Shown: piece after piece, positions 9,044 to 17,467 of the stretch | Layout: every line of letters begins with the position of its first letter | Position numbering within the stretch: the stretch's first letter is position 1 | From: Herbaspirillum sp. SJZ106 | GTDB taxonomy: Bacteria; Pseudomonadota; Gammaproteobacteria; Burkholderiales; Burkholderiaceae_D | Length of the DNA: 64,000 bases | Assembly: GCF_006715495.1 (NCBI RefSeq) | Contig: NZ_VFNI01000005.1 | Coordinates: 434,001 to 498,000, forward strand | Reading direction: 5' to 3' | Program-made: the position numbers and the translations under genes | The notes under the pieces: model-generated | What the model saw: only the letters and a program-made list of their open reading frames with translations | The model's database searches: none | Told to the model about the DNA's origin: nothing

Positions 9044-9973
9044 ATGGTTTCTCAAATACTCCGTCGCGGATTGTTCCTCCTGCCCGCTATTTTGTTGGCT
9101 GGATGCAACACCGTAGTGATGAATCCGTCCGGCGATATCGCCTCCCAACAGGGACGCCTGATCGTCATTTCCACCGTTCTGATGCTCCTGATCATCGTCC
9201 CGGTGATCGCGCTGACCGTGCTGTTCGCATGGCGCTACCGCAAGAGCAACACCTCCGCACCCTACGAACCCGAGTGGGACCACTCGACCCGCCTGGAGCT
9301 GGTCATCTGGGGCGCGCCGCTGCTGATCATCATCGCCCTGGGCCTGCTGACCTGGATCACCACGCACACGCTGGATCCGTACCGTCCGCTGTCGCGCCTG
9401 GACGCGGAGCGTCCGATCCCGCCGGAAACCAAGACCCTGACGGTCGAAGTGGTGGCGCTGGACTGGAAGTGGCTGTTCATCTATCCGGAGCAGGGCATCG
9501 CCACCGTGAACGAGCTGGCCGCGCCGGTCGATACGCCGATCCAGTTCAAGATCACCGCGTCGAACGTGATGAACTCCTTCTTCATTCCCGCCCTGGCCGG
9601 CCAGATCTACGCGATGCCGGGCATGGAAACCAAGCTGCACGCGGTCATCAACAAGGCCGGCGAGTATGAGGGCTTCTCCGCCAACTACAGCGGCGCAGGC
9701 TTCTCGCACATGCGCTTCAAGTTCCACGGCCTGGACCAGCAAGGCTTTGACGACTGGGTCAAGAAGGCCAAGGCCGAGTCCGGCGCCATGGGGCGCGCCG
9801 ACTACCTGCAACTGGAAAAGCCCAGCGAGCGTGAGCCTGCCCGCCGGTTCGGCAATGTCGACCCCAGCCTGTTCCACGCGATCGTCAACCGCTGCGTCGA
9901 GCCCAATACGGTCTGCATGGACAAGATGATGGCCGCCGACCTGAACGTGAAGCCCGGCCAGAAGAATGAATGA
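9044..9973 (+). CDS. cyoA: Cytochrome bo3 quinol oxidase subunit II
   Basis: 309 residues. A lipoprotein signal peptide (LLPAILLAGCN, Cys as lipid anchor) is followed by two TM helices (LIVISTVLMLLIIVPVIALT and LELVIWGAPLLIIIALGLLT) and a periplasmic cupredoxin domain. The CuA ligand set is absent (ANYSGAGFSHMRFKF), as expected for a quinol rather than a cytochrome c oxidase. The start at 9044 puts the signal peptide at the N-terminus; the upstream ATG at 9011 adds 11 atypical residues, and neither has a clear ribosome site. First gene of cyoABCD-SURF1-regBA. The oxidase takes electrons from ubiquinol, reduces oxygen and pumps protons. Confidence 0.93.
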   Translation: MVSQILRRGLFLLPAILLAGCNTVVMNPSGDIASQQGRLIVISTVLMLLIIVPVIALTVLFAWRYRKSNTSAPYEPEWDHSTRLELVIWGAPLLIIIALGLLTWITTHTLDPYRPLSRLDAERPIPPETKTLTVEVVALDWKWLFIYPEQGIATVNELAAPVDTPIQFKITASNVMNSFFIPALAGQIYAMPGMETKLHAVINKAGEYEGFSANYSGAGFSHMRFKFHGLDQQGFDDWVKKAKAESGAMGRADYLQLEKPSEREPARRFGNVDPSLFHAIVNRCVEPNTVCMDKMMAADLNVKPGQKNE

Positions 9974-10051
9974 CCGTTCCGAGCGCAGTAGCTGTATTGG
10001 CGCGGCAGTTGCCGGCTGCACCGTATTTTCCTTTTTCCCCGGGAAGTAAAG

Positions 10052-12055
10052 ATGTCTGACAATTTTGACCTGATAAAGCTGATCTTCGGTCGTCTCAGCC
10101 TGGAAGCGATTCCATACCATGAGCCGATCCTCATCGGCACCTTCGCCGCAGTCGCCCTGGGCGGCATCGTGCTGCTGGCGCTGCTGACCAAGTATCGCCT
10201 GTGGGGCGTGCTGTGGCGCGACTGGTTCACCAGCATCGACCACAAGCGCATCGGCATCATGTACATCGTGCTGGCCATCGTCATGCTGCTGCGCGGTTTC
10301 TCCGACGCCATCATGATGCGCGCCCAGCAGGCCATCGCCTTCGGCGACAATCCCGGTTTCCTGCCGCCGCACCACTATGACCAGATCTTCACCGCCCACG
10401 GCGTGATCATGATCTTCTTCGTGGCCATGCCGCTGGTGACCGGCCTGATGAACTACGTCGTACCCCTGCAGATCGGCGCGCGCGACGTGGCGTTCCCGTT
10501 CCTCAACAACTTCAGCTTCTGGATGACCACCTTCGGCGCGCTGCTGGTGATGGCCTCGCTGTTCGTGGGCGAATTCGCGCGCACCGGCTGGCTGGCGTAT
10601 CCGCCGCTGTCGGGCATCCTGTACAGTCCGGACGTCGGGGTCGACTACTACATCTGGGCCTTGCAGGTGGCCGGGGTAGGGACGCTGCTGTCGGGCGTCA
10701 ACCTGGTGGTCACCATCGTCAAGATGCGCGCCCCAGGCATGAACATGATGAAGATGCCCGTCTTCACCTGGACCTCGCTGTGCACCAACGTGCTGATCGT
10801 GGCCGCCTTCCCGGTCCTGACCGCCGTGCTGGCCATGCTCTCGCTGGATCGCGTCTTCGGCACCAACTTCTTCACCAACGACATGGGCGGCAACGCCATG
10901 ATGTACGTGAACCTGATCTGGATCTGGGGCCACCCCGAGGTCTACATCCTGGTGCTGCCGGCGTTCGGCATCTTCTCCGAAATCGTCTCGACCTTCAGCG
11001 GCAAGCGCCTGTTCGGCTACACCTCCATGGTGTACGCGACCGTCGTGATCACCATCCTGTCGTACCTGGTGTGGCTGCACCACTTCTTCACCATGGGTTC
11101 GGGCGCCAGCGTCAACTCGTTCTTCGGCATCACCACGATGATCATCTCGATCCCGACCGGCGCCAAGATCTTCAACTGGCTGTTCACCATGTATCGCGGC
11201 CGCATCCGCTTTGAAGTGCCCATGCTGTGGACCATCGGCTTCATGATCACCTTCGTCATCGGCGGCATGACCGGCGTGCTGCTGGCCGTTCCCCCGGCCG
11301 ACTTCGTGCTGCACAACAGCCTGTTCCTGATCGCCCACTTCCACAACGTGATCATCGGCGGCGTGGTGTTCGGCATGTTCGCCGGCATCAACTTCTGGTT
11401 CCCGAAGGCCTTCGGCTTCAAGCTCAACGATTTCTGGGGCCGCTGCTCGTTCTGGTTCTGGCTGGTCGGCTTCTACCTGGCCTTCATGCCGCTGTACGTG
11501 CTGGGCCTGATGGGCGTGACCCGCCGCGTGAGCCACTTCGACGATCCGTCGCTGCAGATCTGGTTCGTGGTCGCCGCGCTGGGCGCCGGCCTGATCGCCC
11601 TGGGCATCGCCTCGTTCATCATCCAGATCTACGTGTCCATCCGCGACCGCAAGAAGCTGGCCGATGTCACCGGCGACCCGTGGGACGGCCGTACCCTGGA
11701 ATGGTCGACCGCGTCGCCGCCGCCGGCCTACAACTTCGCGTTCACCCCGGTGGTGCATGACAACGACGCCTGGACCGATATGAAGAAGCACGGCTACAAG
11801 CGTCCGCTGGGCGACTTCGTCGAGATCCACATGCCGAAGAACACCGGCGCCGGCTTCATCATCGCGGCCCTGTCGGCAGCGTTCGGCTTCGCCATGATCT
11901 GGCAAATGTGGCTGCCGGCAGTGGCTGCCCTGATCGCCGTGGTGGTAGCGACTATCGTCCACACCTTTAATTACAACCGCGACTACTACATCCCGGCCGA
12001 CGAAGTCGTCCGGGTCGAAGCAGAGCGCACTCGCCTGTTGAATAGCCATGTCTGA
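10052..12055 (+). CDS. cyoB: Cytochrome bo3 quinol oxidase subunit I
   Basis: 667 residues, normal CyoB length, heme-copper oxidase superfamily with about 15 TM helices. Visible metal-site features are the low-spin heme His in [12 protein letters not shown], the CuB/Tyr motif [17 protein letters not shown] in [10 protein letters not shown], and the heme His pair in [11 protein letters not shown]. This subunit holds heme b, heme o3 and CuB and performs oxygen reduction. AAGTAAAG precedes the ATG. Eight bases overlap with cyoC indicate coupled translation. Confidence 0.96.
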   Translation: MSDNFDLIKLIFGRLSLEAIPYHEPILIGTFAAVALGGIVLLALLTKYRLWGVLWRDWFTSIDHKRIGIMYIVLAIVMLLRGFSDAIMMRAQQAIAFGDNPGFLPPHHYDQIFTAHGVIMIFFVAMPLVTGLMNYVVPLQIGARDVAFPFLNNFSFWMTTFGALLVMASLFVGEFARTGWLAYPPLSGILYSPDVGVDYYIWALQVAGVGTLLSGVNLVVTIVKMRAPGMNMMKMPVFTWTSLCTNVLIVAAFPVLTAVLAMLSLDRVFGTNFFTNDMGGNAMMYVNLIWIWGHPEVYILVLPAFGIFSEIVSTFSGKRLFGYTSMVYATVVITILSYLVWLHHFFTMGSGASVNSFFGITTMIISIPTGAKIFNWLFTMYRGRIRFEVPMLWTIGFMITFVIGGMTGVLLAVPPADFVLHNSLFLIAHFHNVIIGGVVFGMFAGINFWFPKAFGFKLNDFWGRCSFWFWLVGFYLAFMPLYVLGLMGVTRRVSHFDDPSLQIWFVVAALGAGLIALGIASFIIQIYVSIRDRKKLADVTGDPWDGRTLEWSTASPPPAYNFAFTPVVHDNDAWTDMKKHGYKRPLGDFVEIHMPKNTGAGFIIAALSAAFGFAMIWQMWLPAVAALIAVVVATIVHTFNYNRDYYIPADEVVRVEAERTRLLNSHV

Positions 12056-12674
12056 AGCGATTAATCCCACGGCCGACGCGACGCCAAGCTCGCGTTTCTG
12101 GACCCGCCATCACCATCCGGAGAACGGCACCCTGCTGGGCTTCTGGATCTACCTGATGAGCGACTGCCTCATCTTCGCCTGCCTGTTTGCGTGCTACGCC
12201 GTGCTCGGCCGCAACTACGCGGGCGGCCCGACCGGCGCCGAACTGTTCGACCTGCCGCTGGTGGCGCTGAACACCGCGCTGCTGCTGCTGTCGTCGATCA
12301 CCTATGGCTTCGCCATGCTGGCGATGCAGGCCAAGAAGCAGCAGAATACGCTGGTCTGGCTGGCCATCACCGGCCTGCTGGGCGCCGGCTTCATCTACTT
12401 CGAACTGTATGAGTTCCTGCACCTGATCCACGAAGGCGCCGGCCCGACCCGCAGCGGTTTCCTGACCTCGTTCTTCGCGCTGGTCGGCACCCACGGCCTG
12501 CACGTGTCCTTCGGCATCATCTGGCTGGTCGTGCTGATGTTCCAGGTCAACAAGCATGGCCTGACCCCGGAAAACGGTCGCCGCCTGATGTGCCTGTCGA
12601 TGTTCTGGCACTTCCTGGACGTGGTCTGGATCGGCGTCTTCACCTTTGTCTACCTGATGGGAGTCCTGCCATGA
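12048..12674 (+). CDS. cyoC: Cytochrome bo3 quinol oxidase subunit III
   Basis: 208 residues, five TM helices, heme-copper oxidase subunit III family ([20 protein letters not shown], later [19 protein letters not shown] and [13 protein letters not shown]). It has no redox cofactor and supports stability of the complex. The start overlaps the end of cyoB by eight bases and its stop overlaps the ATG of cyoD (ATGA). Confidence 0.95.
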   Translation: MSEAINPTADATPSSRFWTRHHHPENGTLLGFWIYLMSDCLIFACLFACYAVLGRNYAGGPTGAELFDLPLVALNTALLLLSSITYGFAMLAMQAKKQQNTLVWLAITGLLGAGFIYFELYEFLHLIHEGAGPTRSGFLTSFFALVGTHGLHVSFGIIWLVVLMFQVNKHGLTPENGRRLMCLSMFWHFLDVVWIGVFTFVYLMGVLP

Positions 12675-13150
12675 GCCGCGGCCACCAAGAACACCCGGCC
12701 CGCCCGATGGGCCAGCACGACCACCACGACGGTCATGGCCACCATGACGACCACGGCGCGCATGGTTCGATGAAGGACTACGTCACCGGCTTCGTGCTGG
12801 CCGTGATCCTGACCGCCATCCCGTTCTGGCTGGTGATGGGCAAGAAGATCGAAAGCTCGAGCAGCATGGCCATGGTCCTGCTGGCCTTCGCCGCCGTGCA
12901 GATCGTGGTGCACATCAAGTACTTCCTGCACATGAACGGCAAGTCCGAAGGCGGCTGGAACATGCTGGCGATGATCTTTACCGTCGTCATCGTGGGCATT
13001 ACGCTGGCCGGCTCGCTGTGGGTCATGTACCACTTGAACCACAACATGATGCCGGGCATGTCGCCGCAGAACATGCCCAATGAAACCGTGCCGCAGTCGA
13101 TGCAGCAAAGCATGCCCGGCATGCAGCACGAGATGCAGCAGGCGAAATGA
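12671..13150 (+). CDS. cyoD: Cytochrome bo3 quinol oxidase subunit IV
   Basis: 159 residues, longer than the usual ~110. The N-terminus carries a His/Asp-rich stretch ([16 protein letters not shown]) of the kind that can bind metal. Three TM helices follow ([60 protein letters not shown]), as in CyoD. The C-terminus is extended by a Met-rich tail ([15 protein letters not shown] and on, with about ten Met), resembling copper-binding Met motifs. CyoD is thought to assist CuB assembly, so both extensions could relate to copper loading; that is inference. ATGA overlaps exist with cyoC and with the SURF1 gene. Confidence 0.92.
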   Translation: MSRGHQEHPARPMGQHDHHDGHGHHDDHGAHGSMKDYVTGFVLAVILTAIPFWLVMGKKIESSSSMAMVLLAFAAVQIVVHIKYFLHMNGKSEGGWNMLAMIFTVVIVGITLAGSLWVMYHLNHNMMPGMSPQNMPNETVPQSMQQSMPGMQHEMQQAK

Positions 13151-14013
13151 GCCAAACGCCACGCAACCGCGTGACGCAAGGCATCGAAACGGGGCGCGCG
13201 CAAGCCGCCCCGACATCCCGCTCAAGAGCCAGCCTGATTTTCCTGGCGCTTTGTGCGGGATTTTTCTTTATGGTCTTCGTCGCGCTCGGAACCTGGCAGG
13301 TCTACCGCCTGCAATGGAAACTGGCGCTCATCTCCAAGGTCGATGCGCGCGTGCATGCGGCGCCGGTGCCGGCGCCCGGGCGTGCCTTGTGGCCGCAAGT
13401 CTCGTCGGAGGCCGACGAATACCGCCGCGTCAGCCTGAGCGGTCGCTTCCTCTATAGCAAGACCACCGCCGTCCAGGCCAGCACCGACCTGGGCAGCGGC
13501 TCCTGGCTGCTGACCCCGCTGCAGACCGCCGACGGCGACCTGGTGCTGGTCAATCGCGGCTTTGTCGGCGCCGCGCCGATCAAGCTGATCGCCAGCACTG
13601 CGCAGGATGGCCCCGGCGAACCGCCGGTCGAAGTGGTGGGCCTGATGCGCATGAGCGAGCAGGGCGGCGGTTTCCTGCGCAGCAACGAGCCGCAGCAGAA
13701 CCGCTGGTATTCGCGCGATGTGCAGGCAATCGCTGCCGCGCGCGGCCTGGCGCCGGAGCGCGTGGCGCCTTACTTCGTCGATGCCGACCGCGCATCGTCG
13801 CAAGCCAATGCCGGCAACGCCCCCGATGCCGAAAAACCGGTCGGCGGGCTGACCGTGATCGCCTTCCACAACAGCCACCTGGTCTATGCGCTGACCTGGT
13901 ATGCGCTGGCGCTGATGGTCGCAGGCGCCGGTTTCTGGGTGGTGCGCGATGAACGCCGCCGCGCCGGCCTTGCACGCCCCCAACAGGAAAAGAAAGATGA
14001 CGGCCGGCACTGA
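13147..14013 (+). CDS. SURF1 family cytochrome oxidase biogenesis protein
   Basis: 288 residues. Two terminal TM helices, ALCAGFFFMVFVALGTWQVY near residue 40 and LVYALTWYALALMVAGAGFW near the end, flank a periplasmic domain. Family hallmarks are GTWQVYRLQWK, VNRGFVGA and the C-terminal NSHLVYALTWYALALM. SURF1 proteins help insert heme into subunit I of heme-copper oxidases. Here the gene occupies the slot after cyoD where many bacteria have cyoE (heme o synthase), which is not in the window. It starts inside the cyoD stop and overlaps the regB-like gene by 17 bases. Confidence 0.9.
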   Translation: MSQTPRNRVTQGIETGRAQAAPTSRSRASLIFLALCAGFFFMVFVALGTWQVYRLQWKLALISKVDARVHAAPVPAPGRALWPQVSSEADEYRRVSLSGRFLYSKTTAVQASTDLGSGSWLLTPLQTADGDLVLVNRGFVGAAPIKLIASTAQDGPGEPPVEVVGLMRMSEQGGGFLRSNEPQQNRWYSRDVQAIAAARGLAPERVAPYFVDADRASSQANAGNAPDAEKPVGGLTVIAFHNSHLVYALTWYALALMVAGAGFWVVRDERRRAGLARPQQEKKDDGRH

Positions 14014-15409
14014 GTCTGGCGGAGCCGCCGGGGCCGGCAAGCCCAGGACGCTCAAGGAGCGCTGGCAGCGCCTGAGGCAGGGCCAGGAAAACCCGGCCGG
14101 CCACCAGAACATGCTGCTGCTGATCCAGCTGCGCTGGCTGGCGGTGCTGGGGCAGATCTCCACCGTCGCCTTCGTGGCGCTGGTGTTCGACATCCGCCTG
14201 CCGCTGCCGCACATGCTGGAGGTGCTGTCCTGCCTGATCGCCTTCAACATCGCCAGCCACCTGCGCTGGCATGAACGCCGCACGGTCACCAACGCCGAAC
14301 TGTTCCTGGCCTTGCTGGTGGATGTAGCGGCGCTGACTTTCCAGCTCTATCTCTCCGGCGGCATCACCAATCCGTTCGCCTTCCTCTACCTGATGCAGAT
14401 CATCCTCTCGGCGGTGCTGCTCAAGCCCTGGTCGAGTTGGGCCATCGTCGGCATCACCCTGGGTTGCCTGGCCGGACTGGCGCTGTTCTCCGAACCGCTG
14501 GCGCTGCCGCCCGACCACAGCAACGGCCTGTTCAGCCTGTATGTGGAAGGCACGCTGATCTGCTTCCTGCTCAATGCCGGGCTGCTGGTGTTCTTCATCA
14601 CCCGCATCAACAGCAACCTGCGCGCCGGCGACGCCATGCTGGCCGACCTGCGCCAGCGCGCCGCCGAAGAAGACCACATCGTGCGCATGGGCCTGTTGGC
14701 CTCCGGCGCGGCGCATGAACTGGGCACGCCGCTGTCGACCTTGTCGGTGATCCTGGGCGACTGGCGCCGCATGCCGGAAATCAGCCAGCGCCAGGAACTG
14801 CTGGACGACATCAGCGAGATGGAAGCGCAACTGCAGCGCTGCAAGGCCATCGTCAGCGGCGTGCTGCTGTCGGCCGGCGAAGCGCGCGGCGAATCCTCGG
14901 TCAAGACCACCCTCAACACCTTCCTCGACAGCGTCGCCGAAGACTGGCGCAAATCGCGGCCGGTCGCCGAGTTCGAGTACCGCAACCTGATCGAACAGGA
15001 CGTGCCCGTGGTGTTCGACTCGGCCATCAAGCAGATGCTGGGCAACGTGCTGGATAACGCCTTCGAGGTATCGCCCGACTGGATCTCGCTGCTGGTGAAG
15101 CGGGAAGGGGACCTGCTGCAGATGGAAGTGAGCGACCGCGGGGCCGGTTTTCCGGAGTGGATGCTCAGCCAGCTCGGCAAGCCTTACCAGTCGACCAAAG
15201 GCAAGCCGGGCCGGGGGCTGGGCCTGTTCTTCGTGGTCAACGTCGCCCGCAAGCTGGGCGGGCGGATTGCCGCCAGCAACCGCGCAACCGGGGGCGCCAC
15301 GGTGACGCTCACGCTGCCGCTGTCGGCGATCAGCCTGGAAGAGGCGCCCGATTCACCGGCTCCGGAAGTCCAATCCCCGTCCCGGCAGAACACGACGCAA
15401 GCTGGCTGA
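13997..15409 (+). CDS. regB: Redox-sensing histidine kinase, RegB/PrrB/ActS type
   Basis: 470 residues with about six N-terminal TM helices. The SGGITNPFAF segment fits GGxxNPF, the ubiquinone-binding motif described for RegB. The H box is SGAAHELGTPLST. A Cys (in LQRCKA) lies 42 residues after the phospho-His, matching the spacing of the redox-active Cys265 of Rhodobacter RegB relative to His225. The ATPase domain has MLGNVLDNAFE and GRGLGLFFVVNV. The ATG at 13997 has AGGA about eight bases upstream and overlaps the SURF1 gene. Paired with the regulator at 15543, it probably ties oxidase expression to quinone redox state. Confidence 0.88.
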   Translation: MTAGTESGGAAGAGKPRTLKERWQRLRQGQENPAGHQNMLLLIQLRWLAVLGQISTVAFVALVFDIRLPLPHMLEVLSCLIAFNIASHLRWHERRTVTNAELFLALLVDVAALTFQLYLSGGITNPFAFLYLMQIILSAVLLKPWSSWAIVGITLGCLAGLALFSEPLALPPDHSNGLFSLYVEGTLICFLLNAGLLVFFITRINSNLRAGDAMLADLRQRAAEEDHIVRMGLLASGAAHELGTPLSTLSVILGDWRRMPEISQRQELLDDISEMEAQLQRCKAIVSGVLLSAGEARGESSVKTTLNTFLDSVAEDWRKSRPVAEFEYRNLIEQDVPVVFDSAIKQMLGNVLDNAFEVSPDWISLLVKREGDLLQMEVSDRGAGFPEWMLSQLGKPYQSTKGKPGRGLGLFFVVNVARKLGGRIAASNRATGGATVTLTLPLSAISLEEAPDSPAPEVQSPSRQNTTQAG

Positions 15410-15542
15410 GCGGGCGCACAAGCCCATCGGCTGCCGCCTGGCGCCGGTCAATTCCTATTTCATGCCTGGCATAGGCGCCCAAACCCGATCTCGCCATACA
15501 ATAGCGGGTTGGGAAAGTAGAAAGAAATATGGAAATTGCAAC

Positions 15543-16079
15543 ATGACGGTTGACCGCCTGCTCCTGATCATCGAGGATGACGCCGCCTTCGCCCGCACCT
15601 TGAGCCGCTCGTTCGAGCGCCGCGGCTACACGGTGCTGCAAGCCTCCAACCAGGAAGAGGCCGCGGCTCATCTGCAGGACCACAATCCGGGTTATGCCGT
15701 GGTCGACCTCAAACTCTCCGGCAACGCCTCGGGCCTGGCCTGCGTGCAGATGCTGCACGCCCACGATCCCGCCATGCTGATCGTGGTGCTGACCGGCTTC
15801 GCCAGCATCACCACCGCGGTCGAGGCGATCAAACTGGGCGCCTGCCAATACCTGGCCAAACCTTCCAATACCGATGACATCGAAGCCGCCTTCGGCCATG
15901 TGGCCGGCATGGCCGAACTGGAATTGCCGGCGCGCGCGACTTCGATCAAGACTCTGGAGTGGGAGCGCATCCACGAAGTGCTGGTGGAAACCGACTTCAA
16001 CATCTCCGAAACCGCCCGCCGGCTCGGCATGCACCGCCGCACCCTGGCGCGCAAGCTGGAAAAGCAGCGCATCAAATAA
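15543..16079 (+). CDS. regA: Redox response regulator, RegA/PrrA/ActR type
   Basis: 178 residues. The receiver domain has IIEDDAAF, the phospho-acceptor Asp in VVDLKLSG, Thr in VVLTGFAS and Lys in LAKPSN. A short C-terminal Fis-type HTH follows (NISETARRLGMHRRTLARKL), the classical RegA architecture and length. The receiver and HTH are joined by a linker with a single proline rather than the poly-Pro seen in some members. About 130 bases separate it from regB, and it is probably in the same transcript. It is expected to control respiratory genes, likely including the adjacent cyo operon. Confidence 0.9.
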   Translation: MTVDRLLLIIEDDAAFARTLSRSFERRGYTVLQASNQEEAAAHLQDHNPGYAVVDLKLSGNASGLACVQMLHAHDPAMLIVVLTGFASITTAVEAIKLGACQYLAKPSNTDDIEAAFGHVAGMAELELPARATSIKTLEWERIHEVLVETDFNISETARRLGMHRRTLARKLEKQRIK

Positions 16080-16173
16080 GCCGCAGTACCGCGCCAGGCC
16101 CGCTACTGCGACAACGGTTATGATTACGCCTGCGCGCCGCGCCAAGACGGCAATGACCTCTGAAGGGAACAAC

Positions 16174-17424
16174 GTGACACATCGCATCGGCTTTCTCCAA
16201 CGCTTCCAACGTCTCCAATACCTGAAATGCAGCAGCCTGCTGGCCGTCGGCGCCGCCATCCTGGCCCTGTCCGCAGGCCCGCTGGCGCAGGCGCAAAGCA
16301 CCATCAAGATCGGCGAGATCAACAGCTACAAGGCGCAGCCGGCTTTCCTCGAGCCCTACCGCCGCGGCTGGGAAATGGCCGTCGATGAGGTCAATGCCGC
16401 CGGCGGCGTGCTGGGCAAGAAGCTGGAAGTGATCGCGCGCGACGACAACGGCAATCCCGGCGACTCGGTGCGCATTGCCGAGGAACTGATGACGCGCGAG
16501 CGCGTGGCGCTGCTGTTCGGCGGCTTCCTCTCCAACACCGGCCTGGCGCTGACCGACTACGCCAAGCAGCGCAAGGTGTTCTTCCTCGCCGCCGAGCCGC
16601 TGACCGACAAGATCGTCTGGCACAACGGCAACAAATACACCTATCGCCTGCGTCCCTCCACCTACATGCTGGTGGCTTCTGTTGTGAAAGAGGCGGTCAA
16701 GCTGAAGAAAAAGCGCTGGGCCATCGTCTACCCCAACTACGAATACGGCCAGTCGGCCGCAGCCAGTTTCAAGGCGCTGATGCAGCAGGCGCAGCCGGAT
16801 GTGGAGTTCGTCGCCGAACAGGCGCCGCCGCTGGGCAAGATCGATGCCGGCGCGGTCGCCCAGGCGCTGGCCGACGCCAAGCCTGACGCCATCTTCAACG
16901 CGCTGTTCGCCGCCGACCTCGGCAAGTTCGTGCGCGAAGGCAATACCCGTGGCCTGTTCGATGGCGTGGAAGTGGTCTCGCTGTTGACCGGCGAGCCGGA
17001 ATACCTCGACCCGCTCAAGGGCGAAGCGCCGGTGAACTGGATCGTCACCGGTTACCCCTGGTATGCGATCAACACGCCCGAGCACAAGAAGTTCGTCGAC
17101 GCCTACCGCAAGAAATACAACGACTATCCGCGCAACGGCTCGCTGGTCGGCTATGCCGCGCTGATGTCGATCGCCGCCGGCATCAAGAAGGCCGGCAGCA
17201 CGGATGCCGACAAGCTGGCCGCGGCTTTCTCCGGCCTGCAGGTCGATACCCCGGTGGCGCCCATCGTCTACCGCGCGCAGGACCACCAGTCCACGCTGGG
17301 GGCTTTCGTCGGCCGCACCGGCCTCAAGGATGGCAAGGGAATCATGACCAGCTTCACCTACATCGACGGCGCCGCGCTGCAATTGCCGGACGCCGAGGTG
17401 AAGAAGCTGCGCCCGGCCGATTGA
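16174..17424 (+). CDS. Branched-chain amino acid-type ABC transporter substrate-binding protein
   Basis: 416 residues of the LivK/type I periplasmic-binding family. A signal peptide (CSSLLAVGAAILALSAGPLA, cleavage near AQAQS) leads into IKIGEINSYKAQPAFLEPYR and the family pattern GWEMAVDEVNAAGGVLGKKLEVIARDD (shown split: GWEMAVDEVNAAGG, VLGKKLEVIARDD). The GTG at 16174 has AAGGGA five bases upstream; an ATG at 16153 in frame is the alternative. It heads an operon with a fused permease and two ATPases. Divergence from LivK and the C-terminal TSFTYIDGAALQLP fit the amide/urea or aromatic acid subgroups as well, so the substrate is open. Confidence 0.88.
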   Translation: MTHRIGFLQRFQRLQYLKCSSLLAVGAAILALSAGPLAQAQSTIKIGEINSYKAQPAFLEPYRRGWEMAVDEVNAAGGVLGKKLEVIARDDNGNPGDSVRIAEELMTRERVALLFGGFLSNTGLALTDYAKQRKVFFLAAEPLTDKIVWHNGNKYTYRLRPSTYMLVASVVKEAVKLKKKRWAIVYPNYEYGQSAAASFKALMQQAQPDVEFVAEQAPPLGKIDAGAVAQALADAKPDAIFNALFAADLGKFVREGNTRGLFDGVEVVSLLTGEPEYLDPLKGEAPVNWIVTGYPWYAINTPEHKKFVDAYRKKYNDYPRNGSLVGYAALMSIAAGIKKAGSTDADKLAAAFSGLQVDTPVAPIVYRAQDHQSTLGAFVGRTGLKDGKGIMTSFTYIDGAALQLPDAEVKKLRPAD

Positions 17425-17467
17425 TTGCGCCTGCCATGAGCATTCCTCTTTGGCGGGCGCGGCTCCC

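Noticed and set aside
8915..12070. A 1051-codon open frame on the minus strand across cyoA and cyoB
   Set aside because: Composition dominated by His, Asp, Gln, Val and Gly; it mirrors the cyo genes, whose families are certain.
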